The notes: generated from the sequence alone by a model not told the origin. Positions 8,068 through 16,210 are shown, counted from the stretch's first letter. The stretch is DNA of 64,000 bases from CAVRXT01 sp963725655 (GCA_963725655.1 CAVRYY010000002.1:248001-312000), one strand, 5' to 3'. Made by a program: numbers and translations.

Positions 8068-8189
8068 GTCCACAGGCCGCGCCAGCGGCCCGAAGACGCG
8101 CCGGAGGGCCTTGGCTGGCGTCATGGGCCTACCTCTTGAAAAGCAACGCTGCTACGCAGCGGAATGAGGGTGACACGTCACCCCAAGTC
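8068..8189. repeat. Multi-hairpin module-end repeat, copy 3
   Basis: Contains GGCCGC-gcca-GCGGCC (8075-8090), CGCTGC-tac-GCAGCG (8147-8161) and GGGTGAC-ac-GTCACCC (8168-8183). The first 120 bp match 12246-12366 closely. The element is cut off where Rhs core repeat copy 3 begins at 8190, as at copy 1 (2497/2498), so the core repeat has inserted at or recombined near the same point twice. Confidence 0.75.
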
Positions 8190-9152
8190 GAGTGTCTGGT
8201 CGGTGGCGCGTCTTTCGTCTTGGGTGTTCGTCAACGATGCAGCCGTTTCACGCCGAAACTAGTGTCCCGGTAGTGTTGCCGTCCCGGCCCTTGTCTTTGT
8301 TGAAGTTCCCGGCGAACGCAAAAGGTGATGCGCCTGCATGAGTCGCGATTGTCGGTAAGCTCAACGGGCCGACGACGGGATCAGAATGGCTTAGGCGTCC
8401 GGCACTTGTTCCATCTGACGCTTTGGTTCAGATGAATGTCGGTCGAGTCGATCGGCAGTAACCCATCGCCACGATCCAGGGCGCTCACACCGGAACGAGC
8501 TCTCGGGATTCTTGGTGAGCAATTGGGACGACTTCAACCGGTTGATAAACGACGTGACTTATCCCTGGTCGGGTACGGGCGTTAACTATGAATACGCTTA
8601 CGATCGCTACGGGAATCGCTGGAACCAAACGCTGAATCAGCTCTGCAACCAGGGAGTTTCGGTATGTATAAAATTCGACCAGTATAATCATGTGACCGGC
8701 GGCCCATTGAGCTATGACGCCGCCGGGAACGTGATCAACGACGGCAACCATACTTACACCTACGACGCCGCGAATCACCTAACGGGGGTAGGGGGCGGCG
8801 GAACTACCGCCAGCTACGCATATGACGGTTCCGGGCAGCGGGTGGCGAAGACGGTGAATGGCACGACGGTGCAGGATTTGTACGACCTGAGCGGGCACGT
8901 GGTGACCGAGGAAAATGCCGCTGGGCAATGGAATCGTGGAGAGGTCTATGCGGGAGGCCAGCACCTGGCGACCTACCGAAGCGATAAGACCTACTTCAGT
9001 GCGGTAGATGCGTTGGGAACCGAACGGATGAGTGCGACAGTGGATCAAACGAGCAACGAGAGCTGCATGAACCTGCCGTTCGGGGATGATTTGACTTGCA
9101 CCGGCACCGCGGTGGGAGAGGTCAGTCCCCTGCATTTCACCGGCAAAGAACG
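8190..9152 (+). repeat. Rhs core repeat, copy 3
   Basis: Third direct repeat, about 963 bp, differing from copies 1 and 2 by only a handful of changes (for example GTG for GCG near 8260 and GGAACG for GAAACG near 8490). It ends within the codons for KER of FTGKERD, where the tip sequence begins to diverge. Confidence 0.93.
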
Positions 9153-9990
9153 TGACCTCGAAAGCGGTCTCGATTACTTCGGGGCCAGATACTACGGTTC
9201 GTCGATGGGTAGGTTCATGTCGCCCGATGCTCCTGTGGATCAGCATCCGGAAGACCCTCAGAGTTGGAACCTCTACAGCTATGTGAGAAACAACCCGCTA
9301 TCGAATACCGATCCAACTGGGAATTACGACTGTGGAACCGGCTCTAACGGACAGCAAATGAGCACGGGACAATGCTTCCAAATCGGTTATCTGCTCGCTG
9401 CTGGTCAAAACGCATTGAATCAGGCGCACCTAAACGGGGACATTACAGATGCTCAATTCAAACAGGGCAGCGCTGCAATTTCGGCCTACGGGACGATGAA
9501 TGACGGCAACGGTGTCACGGTGAACATCGGTGCGACGGGCGGGTTTCCTGGCAACACCATCGCAGAGGGCGGTGGCACTGTAACCGCTGCAAATCCTACA
9601 GGCCAAAACATCCAGGTGAACCTAAACGGTGGACTTTTTGACAAGGGCACCAGTCCGGCGCTGATCGGAGCTGTGGCTCATGAAGGATCACATGTCGAGG
9701 ACGCAGAAGCTTGGGCAAGGGCCGGATTCACAGCGAATGCAAACCCATCGAACTTCAAAACTGAATTTGCCGCTTACGGAGTCACGATTGCTATTGCTCA
9801 GGCTTTCGGGGCACAGGCTCTGACAGGAACTAAACCTGGTGGAAAGACATCAATGACGTTCTGGAACAGCCAGAGTTCTTCTGCACAGAACGATACTATG
9901 CGTTCGAAGATGATCAAAACCTTCTATCCAGCGTGGGAAGTCAAAGCGTTCGGTGAAAACACAAAAGGCTCAGGCCAAGGCACAAAATGA
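8512..9990 (+). CDS. Rhs/YD-repeat protein with HExxH metallopeptidase-like tip
   Basis: 492 codons from TTG 8512 (or GTG 8515). The shared core covers about residues 1-213, then TGKERDLESGLDYFGARYYG, MGRFMSPD and DPTG (about 267). The tip carries VAHEGSHVEDAEAW with His390-Glu391-x-x-His394 and a possible third ligand Glu418 in FKTEFAAYG, the layout of gluzincin-type zinc peptidases. It is homologous to the 6102-7019 tip, which has HDGQH. The stop overlaps the next start (ATGA). The short core lacking the N-terminal shell implies either a minimal toxin or a silent cassette that recombines with a full rhs gene outside the window. Confidence 0.85.
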   Translation: MVSNWDDFNRLINDVTYPWSGTGVNYEYAYDRYGNRWNQTLNQLCNQGVSVCIKFDQYNHVTGGPLSYDAAGNVINDGNHTYTYDAANHLTGVGGGGTTASYAYDGSGQRVAKTVNGTTVQDLYDLSGHVVTEENAAGQWNRGEVYAGGQHLATYRSDKTYFSAVDALGTERMSATVDQTSNESCMNLPFGDDLTCTGTAVGEVSPLHFTGKERDLESGLDYFGARYYGSSMGRFMSPDAPVDQHPEDPQSWNLYSYVRNNPLSNTDPTGNYDCGTGSNGQQMSTGQCFQIGYLLAAGQNALNQAHLNGDITDAQFKQGSAAISAYGTMNDGNGVTVNIGATGGFPGNTIAEGGGTVTAANPTGQNIQVNLNGGLFDKGTSPALIGAVAHEGSHVEDAEAWARAGFTANANPSNFKTEFAAYGVTIAIAQAFGAQALTGTKPGGKTSMTFWNSQSSSAQNDTMRSKMIKTFYPAWEVKAFGENTKGSGQGTK

Positions 9991-10580
9991 AGAAAAGCTT
10001 GATGATTGTGATTTTGATCAGCCTTGGGTTGGCAGCGCTGGCTCAGCAAACGCCATCGAACGAGTTCATAATCGACCGAACGAAGCCCTATGTCTACATT
10101 AAGTTCGACCATATCGGCCCTCGCGCTCCAGTTCAGAGGGGGGAAGTAAATGTGGGTCTTTGGCTTAGGGTTGTGAACAACTGTAGATTGCCGATAGTCT
10201 TCGCGAGCTTCAAAATGCCAGCCGGCGAGATGGGAGTAGGCCTTGCGGACGAGACCGTTGAAACCGAACCGACGCTGCAGATATATTCAACGGCGGAAGA
10301 AGGTCGAGAGCTCCAGAAGAGGGAGAGGCTTAAGAGGCTGAAGCATAAGCCGGAAGGTTATTCACTGGAGACGGCAGGGGTAGTCCGAGTGCAACCAGGG
10401 GAAGACGTTCTGTTCAGCGTTCCCGTAAATCATGTGGACGATAACTGGTACATGCGGGTGAAGTTTGCTCTAGACCTCAACAAATCTTCACTCGCTACTG
10501 GACCCTTTACCTATCTTCCATTCTACGAATGGGATATTCCCAAGGAGCTACGGTCACCCGTCGTAAGAACTCCTCGCTAG
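9987..10580 (+). CDS. Exported protein, candidate immunity to HExxH tip
   Basis: 197 residues; ATG overlaps the toxin stop by four bases, so translation is probably coupled. The signal peptide is clear (KKSLMIVILISLGLAALAQ). The mature protein has alternating beta-type sequence (YVYIKFDHIG, VNVGLWLRVVNNCRLPIVFA, DVLFSVPVNHV) and a charged central helix (ELQKRERLKRLKHK). The family is not recognised. Location and export fit a periplasmic immunity protein for the metallopeptidase-like tip just upstream. Confidence 0.65.
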   Translation: MKKSLMIVILISLGLAALAQQTPSNEFIIDRTKPYVYIKFDHIGPRAPVQRGEVNVGLWLRVVNNCRLPIVFASFKMPAGEMGVGLADETVETEPTLQIYSTAEEGRELQKRERLKRLKHKPEGYSLETAGVVRVQPGEDVLFSVPVNHVDDNWYMRVKFALDLNKSSLATGPFTYLPFYEWDIPKELRSPVVRTPR

Positions 10581-10647
10581 AGCCGCGCGATACGGGTATG
10601 ATTCGGACTCCTGTCACTATGACGACTCCACGCTTTTGTGCATACAG

Positions 10648-10771
10648 CTTCACCGGCAAAGAAAGAGACACAGAATCAGGACTCGACTACTTCGGGGCAC
10701 GTTATATGTCGAGTTCGATGGGCCGCTTCATGTCGCCCGATCCGATGCTAAACAGTGGCCGTCCCGACGAT
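10648..10771 (+). pseudogene. Rhs core/tip boundary fragment, exact duplicate
   Basis: Encodes SFTGKERDTESGLDYFGARY through MGRFMSPDPMLNSGRPDD. About 118 bp are identical to the orphan cassette at 6102-7019, but the match ends at PDD, where unrelated sequence begins and the frame runs to a stop at 10828. No tip remains. This is the scar of a recombination or deletion within the array. Confidence 0.75.
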
Positions 10772-10772
10772 C

Positions 10773-10928
10773 GTCGTCGTCCTGAAGAGGCTTGGCCTAG
10801 AGCGGCCCTACGACAGTGCGTGGGATAGCTGGGGCGATGTACCCGTGAAAACTGTCGAGGACTTCGTGCGCCTCATCGCTTGGGCTGCAAAAAATCAGCC
10901 TAGCGGGAGCATGGCCGGAGCGTCCTAA
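10773..10928 (+). pseudogene. 3' remnant of a module protein
   Basis: In a frame different from the Rhs fragment just upstream, 51 codons end at TAA 10926-10928 and read as natural protein (LKRLGLERPYDSAWDSWGD, then VEDFVRLIAWAAKNQPSG). There is no start. It looks like the C-terminal end of an immunity or tip gene joined to Rhs boundary DNA at about 10772. The protein family is unknown. Confidence 0.45.
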
Positions 10929-10965
10929 AGCTTCCCCCGAAGTCATCCCTCGCCTCTGAGCCGAC

Positions 10966-11096
10966 CCGAGAAAAAACCACGCTGCTTCGCATCGGGTTGA
11001 GGGGTGACACACCACCCCGGATCGGGTGCTGCGGAGTAACCGAAAGTTACGCTTGGGGAACTTACTGAAAACAGGCGGCTAATAGAAAAACTCCAG
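10966..11096. repeat. Multi-hairpin module-end repeat, copy 4
   Basis: Has a GCTGC..GCATC hairpin, GGGGTG-acacac-CACCCC (11001-11018), GTAAC-cgaaa-GTTAC (11036-11050) and the conserved tail ACTGAAAACAGGCGGCTAA followed by TAGAAAAACT. The third stem is GTAAC/GTTAC here, GGTAAC/GTTACC in copy 2 and AGCAACC/GGTTGCT in copy 5, so base pairs change together. Confidence 0.7.
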
Positions 11097-11212
11097 CAAA
11101 AGCGTTACTCTGGAGGCGAACGCAGGTTGCTGACGGGGAACCATATGAGCTTCAACCCCTTAGCCCGCTTCCGGCCCCGCTGCCCGAATCTGAGCAACGC
11201 ACAGGAGTCGAT

Positions 11213-11686
11213 GTGATCCGCAGTAAGAAATGCTCCTCAGCCGCTCTTGGGATGGCCATCCTGTTGTTGGGATGTCCGGTAGCCTGCTCGGCTCAAAAGG
11301 TGCCTCCGGCTGAGGCCGCTGCCTCTTATCGATATGACACGGCTGGAGTCCGCCTAGAGGGGACTCTAACCGAGCGGAAAGAATATGGACCTCCTGGCTA
11401 TGGGGAAACGCCTTCCAAGGACGAGCGAGACACGATCTTGGTGCTGAAGCTATCCCGTCCCATATCCGTTCAGCCGACCGCGAATGCAGAGGCCAGTGGC
11501 AGCGCAAGTTTAGACCCTGTGAAGGATGTACGCGAGGTTCAACTCGTCATGCCCAAGCCTCAGGTTGGCGACGTGCGAAAGCTGCTAGGCAAAGTCGTTC
11601 TTGCAGTAGGTACGTTGAACGAAGCGGCGGCTCCTAGCCAGTACACCAAAGTGTGGCTGTATACCCAAACCTTGAACGCCAAGTAG
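11213..11686 (+). CDS. Exported DUF4431-like protein
   Basis: 157 residues from GTG 11213 with AGGAG upstream. The N-terminus has a hydrophobic signal (AALGMAILLLGCPVACSAQ), with cleavage either at the LLLGC lipobox-like site or after CSA. The mature domain matches the DUF4431 pattern: YDTAGVRLEGTLTERKEYGP, ILVLKLSRPISV, REVQLVM, LGKVVLAVGTL and APSQYTKVWLY. The domain is common in exported proteins and in immunity-like positions. It has a frameshifted paralogue immediately downstream. No tip precedes it, so it may be a stranded immunity gene. Confidence 0.65.
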   Translation: MIRSKKCSSAALGMAILLLGCPVACSAQKVPPAEAAASYRYDTAGVRLEGTLTERKEYGPPGYGETPSKDERDTILVLKLSRPISVQPTANAEASGSASLDPVKDVREVQLVMPKPQVGDVRKLLGKVVLAVGTLNEAAAPSQYTKVWLYTQTLNAK

Positions 11687-11726
11687 TGGCCGAATGACCC
11701 ATGCTGTTGATAAGCCCCGAAGGAGA

Positions 11727-12228
11727 ATGGTAAGGAATACCTTGCGTCGTGTTGCCATGTGTGCGTTGGTCCTCGTGGCTGGAGCGGTTGTCTTTATGAG
11801 ACATCCCCAAAATCATGTTCATGCTCAACAAAAAACGGGAACCGGAATTGAAGAGGCAGTCTACAAATGCGATACCCCGGGAATCCGTTTAGAGGGAACA
11901 CTAATCGCGCGCATGTTTTACGGTCCTCCCGGCTTCGGTGAGACGCCAGCGAAAGACCTGCATGACAGGGTGCTGGTGCTGAAGCTTGCAAAGCCGATCA
12001 CGGTTTGTACCTATCGAAGGTGCCGAGGCGAAGAACAGCACGAATCTGAGTACAGTCAAGCATGTGCGGCAAATACAGCTCTTGTTCGTTGGCTCCCGGA
12101 CCACCGTGACTGATGCACGCAAGTTGCAGGGCAAGACGGTTGTCGCCGATGGGAATTTGGACGAGGCAGTAGCGCCGAGCCAATACACTGACGTCACGAT
12201 GGACGTGAAGACGCTTCAGGCCAAGTAA
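11727..12228 (+). pseudogene. Frameshifted DUF4431-like exported protein
   Basis: Paralogue of the preceding gene. ATG 11727 is preceded by AAGGAG (ATG 11694 is also in frame). Signal/anchor CALVLVAGAVVFM is followed by YKCDTPGIRLEGTLIARMFY and VLVLKLAKPITV. Just after ITV (about 12005) homology continues in the next frame (VPIEGAEAKN, VRQIQLLFV, QGKTVVADGNLDEAVAPSQY) to the stop at 12228. The first frame instead ends at 12113. A single extra base would explain it, either a real inactivating mutation or a sequencing error. Confidence 0.7.
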
Positions 12229-12245
12229 CCCAAACCAACCCTTAG

Positions 12246-12447
12246 AAGCCCTCGCAGGCCGCGCCAGCGGCCCGTAGGCGCGTCCGTGGGCCTGAGCTGG
12301 CGTCATGGGGCCTACCTCTCGAAAAGCAACGCTGCTACGCAGCGGAAGTAGGGTGACACGTCACCCCAGAATGGGAGATGTCCAGCAACCTGCGGTTGCT
12401 GTGCGGGAACGTGCTGAAAACAGGCGGCTAAATAGAAAAACTGCGGG
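12246..12447. repeat. Multi-hairpin module-end repeat, copy 5 (most complete)
   Basis: In order: GGCCGC-gcca-GCGGCC (12257-12272), CGCTGC-tac-GCAGCG (12330-12344), GGGTGAC-ac-GTCACCC (12351-12366), AGCAACC-tgc-GGTTGCT (12384-12400), then the tail GCTGAAAACAGGCGGCTAAA and TAGAAAAACT. It sits between the end of the Rhs array and the convergent M28 peptidase gene and could also act as a bidirectional terminator. Confidence 0.75.
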
Positions 12448-12455
12448 AGAGGATG

Positions 12456-13940
12456 CTAGGGCAGATCGCCGATCTTTTTCAGGTAGTTGTAGGCGTCTAG
12501 TTGGCCGCCCTTCTGGAGCATCGTTTGCACTTCGGCGGGCGAGAGGTGCGAGGCGAAAGAGGTTTTGCTGTCGGCGATGGCATACGCGGTGACCGCGATC
12601 ACGGCGGCGTCCTGGGTTAAGTCTTTCGCGATAACCGAATCGAAAGTGTCGGAAGCCTTGTGGTGCAAGGCGGGGTACTTTTCCATGTCGTTCCAGAGAA
12701 CTAGAGTCGGCACACCGAACACACCGAACGGACCATGGTCGGATGAGAAGATATGTTCTATGTCTGACGTGATGCCGTCGGCGCCAAGCCCGGACAGCAG
12801 GGGTTTGAGCGCAGCCACTGGATCCCTCTCATCGTCGCGCCCCATCACCATCCAGCCGGTAGCAGCGCCCGAACCGGTGTCGGTGACCAGAACCACATCG
12901 ATCTTCGGCAGATCCGCCTGATGCTGGCGAACGTAGGCAGCGGACCCTAGCAAGCCTTCTTCTTCTCCTCCAAATAGAACGAAACGAATGGTGCGGCGAG
13001 GCGGTCGATTGAGCGCCTTAATGGCACGCGCGACCTCGAGTACGCCAGCGACCCCGGTTCCGTTATCTTGCGCGCCGGTGCCCGGCTGCCAGGAATCGAG
13101 GTGGGCGCCGACGATGACGACTTCGTTGGGGAGTTCGCGGCCGGGGATTTCGGCAACGACGTTGGGGACCTTGACGTCTTTGCGGATGCGGTTCGCAAAC
13201 GAGAACTGCATGGATACCGGACCACGATCGAGGAGGCGCTTGATCAGCAAGAAATCTTCCAGGCCGATTTGCGCTTCGGGAATGGTGGAGAGCTGTCCAG
13301 CCGCGGTGGGTGCGGTGAGGGACTCGGCTCCGTTGGCGATTCCGACCATGACAATGGCGGACGGCGATAAGGAGCGCAGGTGTTCAAACCCGGCCAGGAT
13401 CTTGTCGATGGAAGGGTGTTCGCCGAAGCTGAAATGATCGACGAGCGCGATGGCTCCGGCGAGTTGCGCCTTCTGCGCATCGAGGGCCTCCGGAAGGAAG
13501 CTCGAGATGTATACCACTTGGCCGGCGATTCCGTTGGGGGGAGTGGAAGGGCTCCAGCCTAGCGAATAGATGTGCAGATTGTGCTCGACTGGTTTAACGA
13601 TGCGGCCGGTGGCGGGGCCGTCAGGTTCCCAACTGGCGGGGATGGTCCAGTCTTCGGTGTGAACGTTGGAAAGGCCGAGCGCTTTGAATTGATCTTCGAG
13701 CCAGCCGGCGGCACGCAGGTAGTTGGGTGAGCCGGTCAGTCGAGGACCGATGAAGTCGGCGAGGTGGCCATCGTATTCGTAGGCCTTGCCGTTCATGATG
13801 CTGTCGCCAATGAGCTGGCGGGCGGCATCGCGTGTTTCCGGGGAGACGGCGGAAGGGCCGGTGGTCGCAGAAGACTGGGCGGACACAAAAATGGGAGCGG
13901 AAAAAAGGACGATCACCAACAGAAAGGGTTTTATGCGCAT
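12456..13940 (-). CDS. Exported M28-family zinc aminopeptidase
   Basis: 494-residue secreted metallopeptidase that would remove N-terminal residues from peptides outside the cytoplasm. A signal peptide (FLLVIVLFSAPIFVSAQ) is followed by a region with a PA-type insert (GIAGQVVYISS, AGAIALVDHF) and the M28 catalytic core. Metal ligands are visible in order: VIVGAHLDSW (His280, Asp282), GAQDNGTG (Asp292), FGGEEEGLLGS, LVTDTGSG and the terminal LHHKASDTFD. Length and motif order match M28 carboxy-/aminopeptidase Q-like enzymes. It stands alone and converges on the end of the Rhs array; it is divergent from mrp. Confidence 0.9.
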   Translation of the reverse strand: MRIKPFLLVIVLFSAPIFVSAQSSATTGPSAVSPETRDAARQLIGDSIMNGKAYEYDGHLADFIGPRLTGSPNYLRAAGWLEDQFKALGLSNVHTEDWTIPASWEPDGPATGRIVKPVEHNLHIYSLGWSPSTPPNGIAGQVVYISSFLPEALDAQKAQLAGAIALVDHFSFGEHPSIDKILAGFEHLRSLSPSAIVMVGIANGAESLTAPTAAGQLSTIPEAQIGLEDFLLIKRLLDRGPVSMQFSFANRIRKDVKVPNVVAEIPGRELPNEVVIVGAHLDSWQPGTGAQDNGTGVAGVLEVARAIKALNRPPRRTIRFVLFGGEEEGLLGSAAYVRQHQADLPKIDVVLVTDTGSGAATGWMVMGRDDERDPVAALKPLLSGLGADGITSDIEHIFSSDHGPFGVFGVPTLVLWNDMEKYPALHHKASDTFDSVIAKDLTQDAAVIAVTAYAIADSKTSFASHLSPAEVQTMLQKGGQLDAYNYLKKIGDLP

Positions 13941-14179
13941 GGCCGGGGATTATAGCGCATTCCGGAAAGTAGAAACCTGCGGGCGAGGAGAATCGACGGG
14001 AGAGCATCGTGGGGTCTTACCGGCGGGGTGCGGGCTCGCGCGCCGCGGCAATGAGTCAGGGAAGCGGTGGCTCGGCGGTACAGGCGGCAGCGGTGTTGCA
14101 TCGGCGGGTCTCGTGCGATAATTGAGATTCCGAATGATTGTCGCATTTCCGGAGTTGCCCCACTTAGGAGAGGAATTCT

Positions 14180-15343
14180 ATGGCACCGCTTAGTAACGCT
14201 GCTGTGGTGGAAGCACTGCGCACGGTGATGGATCCGCAGCAGGGCCGGGATATTGTGAGCCAGCAAATGGTGAAGGGCTTGCAGGTGAGTGAGGGAGCGG
14301 TGGCGCTGTTGATGGCGCCGATTGCCGAGCCGGCGGCGAAAGCGAACATCGAGAAGGGGATTCGGGCGGCGCTGGCCAAGATTGGGATCGGTTCGGTGCA
14401 GTTCCACGTGGAGGAGCCCGGCGGGCCTGCTGCTGCGGCGCATCATGAGCATCCGCCGCACGTTGGGCATGCGCATGGTGCGGGGCCCGGTGCGGCTGCT
14501 GGCGCGCCTGGGGGCCCTGGGAAGCGGCTCTCCGACAAACTGCCGATTACCGGGGTGAAGAACCTGATTGCGGTGGCTAGCGGGAAGGGCGGAGTGGGGA
14601 AGACCACGGTAGCGGTGAACCTGGCGATCGCGCTGGCGCGCAGCGGGGCGGCGGTAGGGTTGCTGGATGCGGACGTGTACGGGCCGAACGTGCCGGTGAT
14701 GTTGGGAGCGACGGAGCAGCCGCGAGCGGTGGACGAGAAGACGATCATTCCGGTGGAAGCCTACGGGGTGAAGACCATTTCGATGGGTTTGCTGAACCCT
14801 GGGGATAAGCCGCTGATCTGGCGCGGTCCGATGCTGCATTCGGTGATGCAGCAGTTTCTGCGCAACGTGCAGTGGGGCGAGCTGGATTATCTGGTGGTGG
14901 ATTTGCCGCCGGGTACGGGGGACGTGCAATTGTCGCTGATCCAGAGCACCGCGGTGACCGGCGCGGTGCTGGTGACGACGCCTTCGATCGTGGCGCTGGC
15001 GGATGTGCGGAAGGCGATCGAAATGTTCCGGCAAGTGAACGTGGAAATTCTGGGCGTGGTGGAGAATATGAGTTACTTCAATTGCCCGCACTGCAATGGG
15101 CGAATTGATGTGTTTGGGCACGGCGAGGGCGAGCGGATGGCCAAGACGTTTGGAGTGCCGTTTCTGGGGGAAGTGGAGATCGATCCGCAGATTCGGATTG
15201 GGGGAGATACGGGGAAGCCGGTGGTTTCGTTGGGCGAGGATGCGCCGGGGGCGGCTAGTTTGTTTGCGGTGGCGCGAAATGTGGCGGCACGCGTGGCGGC
15301 GGTGAACGCTTCGGCTGGAGCGCCGGTGGTGCAGATACTGTAG
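14180..15343 (+). CDS. mrp: Mrp/NBP35-family Fe-S cluster carrier ATPase
   Basis: 387 residues, ATG 14180 with GGAGAGG upstream. It is a P-loop ATPase that carries and delivers Fe-S clusters. An N-terminal DUF59/MIP18-like domain (about residues 1-85, VVEALRTVMDPQ) is followed by a His/Gly/Ala-rich linker and the ATPase with VASGKGGVGKTTVAVNLA (deviant Walker A), DADVYGPNVP, DLPPGTGDVQL and the cluster-binding CxxC in YFNCPHCNGR. The His-rich linker (AAAHHEHPPHVGHAHG) is notable and could bind metal. It is the first gene of a plus-strand run of core genes. Confidence 0.95.
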   Translation: MAPLSNAAVVEALRTVMDPQQGRDIVSQQMVKGLQVSEGAVALLMAPIAEPAAKANIEKGIRAALAKIGIGSVQFHVEEPGGPAAAAHHEHPPHVGHAHGAGPGAAAGAPGGPGKRLSDKLPITGVKNLIAVASGKGGVGKTTVAVNLAIALARSGAAVGLLDADVYGPNVPVMLGATEQPRAVDEKTIIPVEAYGVKTISMGLLNPGDKPLIWRGPMLHSVMQQFLRNVQWGELDYLVVDLPPGTGDVQLSLIQSTAVTGAVLVTTPSIVALADVRKAIEMFRQVNVEILGVVENMSYFNCPHCNGRIDVFGHGEGERMAKTFGVPFLGEVEIDPQIRIGGDTGKPVVSLGEDAPGAASLFAVARNVAARVAAVNASAGAPVVQIL

Positions 15344-15428
15344 TGCGTTTTGCATCCGGCGCTCAACACCGACGGCATGCTTGGAGTGGGGGTGGTTGGT
15401 GTTTTTCGTTACGTGGTGGTGGACGGTA

Positions 15429-15478
15429 CGCCCACCCTTTGCGAAAACCGCAAAGAGTGGGGCACCCGGAAGAGATAA
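15429..15478. repeat. Acidobacterial-type intergenic hairpin repeat, copy A
   Basis: CCCACCCTTTGCG-aaaacc-GCAAAGAGTGGG stem-loop followed by GCACCCGGAAGAGA. The same plan recurs at 17587-17830 (three tandem units) and 22754-22850. Only the central stem varies and it keeps pairing. Confidence 0.75.
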
Positions 15479-15577
15479 GGGCGTAGAACCTTAGAGGCTT
15501 TCGGTTGGCGGTTTGTTTTGTTGGCGGGGCGTGTGCTACTTTGCGGACGCTTGGAGTGGAACCCTGGGGACTAAGCG

Positions 15578-16105
15578 ATGATTCGGAAATATGGCGGGCG
15601 GACGCCGCAGATTGCTGGCAGTGCGTACATTGATGTGGCGGCAGTGGTGATTGGGGACGTTTCGATTGGAGAGGATTCCAGCGTGTGGCCGGGGGTGGTG
15701 ATTCGCGGCGACGTGAACTGGATTCGTATTGGGTCGCGGACCAACGTTCAGGATGGGAGCGTGCTGCACGTGATGCGCGACACGCATCCATTAGTGCTTG
15801 GGGACAACGTTACGGTGGGGCATGGAGTGATTCTGCACGGATGCACGATCGAGTCGCACTGCTTGATCGGAATGGGGTCGATCATTTTGAATGGAGCGAA
15901 AATCGGGGCGGGATCGATCATTGGTGCGGGGACGCTGGTGCCGGAACGGACCGAAGTGCCGCCGGGGAGCCTGTTTCTGGGGCATCCGGGGAAATTCCGG
16001 CGGTCGCTGATACCGGAGGATCTGGAATCGATCGACCGGTATGCGGAGCGGTATGTGGAATACAAGGAATCGTATAAGAAGGAAACGAATCAAGACATTG
16101 GGTAA
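15578..16105 (+). CDS. Gamma-carbonic-anhydrase-like hexapeptide protein
   Basis: 175 residues. The left-handed beta-helix hexapeptide pattern is visible (VVIGDVSIGEDSSVWPGVVI, VLGDNVTVGHGVILHG, IGAGSIIGAG). Zinc-type histidines sit in VLHVMRDT, VGHGVI and LHGC, as in the gamma-CA / YrdA / PaaY group, and the C-terminal helix (DLESIDRYAERYVEYKESY) is typical. Whether it hydrates CO2 is unknown; many family members have no proven activity. It lies between mrp and hisS. Confidence 0.85.
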   Translation: MIRKYGGRTPQIAGSAYIDVAAVVIGDVSIGEDSSVWPGVVIRGDVNWIRIGSRTNVQDGSVLHVMRDTHPLVLGDNVTVGHGVILHGCTIESHCLIGMGSIILNGAKIGAGSIIGAGTLVPERTEVPPGSLFLGHPGKFRRSLIPEDLESIDRYAERYVEYKESYKKETNQDIG

Positions 16106-16210
16106 TTAGGGAGTTGGCTGGGGATCGGGAGTTACGCGCGCTAGCGGGAGCATAACCCCCGCCGCCACGAGCGCTATTGGCGAGTCATACCGGGAATTTT
16201 TGGGAGCGGG

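Noticed and set aside
5051..12447. Multi-hairpin elements as integron attC sites
   Set aside because: No GTTRRRY / RYYYAAC pair is present in the expected positions, the cassettes are multi-gene with Rhs cores, and no integrase is seen.
14096..14122. Promoter TTGCAT...GATAAT before mrp
   Set aside because: Spacer is only 15 bp, too short for a confident sigma70 call.
13931..15355. 474-codon minus-strand opening over mrp
   Set aside because: Arg/His-rich antisense shadow of a clear Mrp gene.
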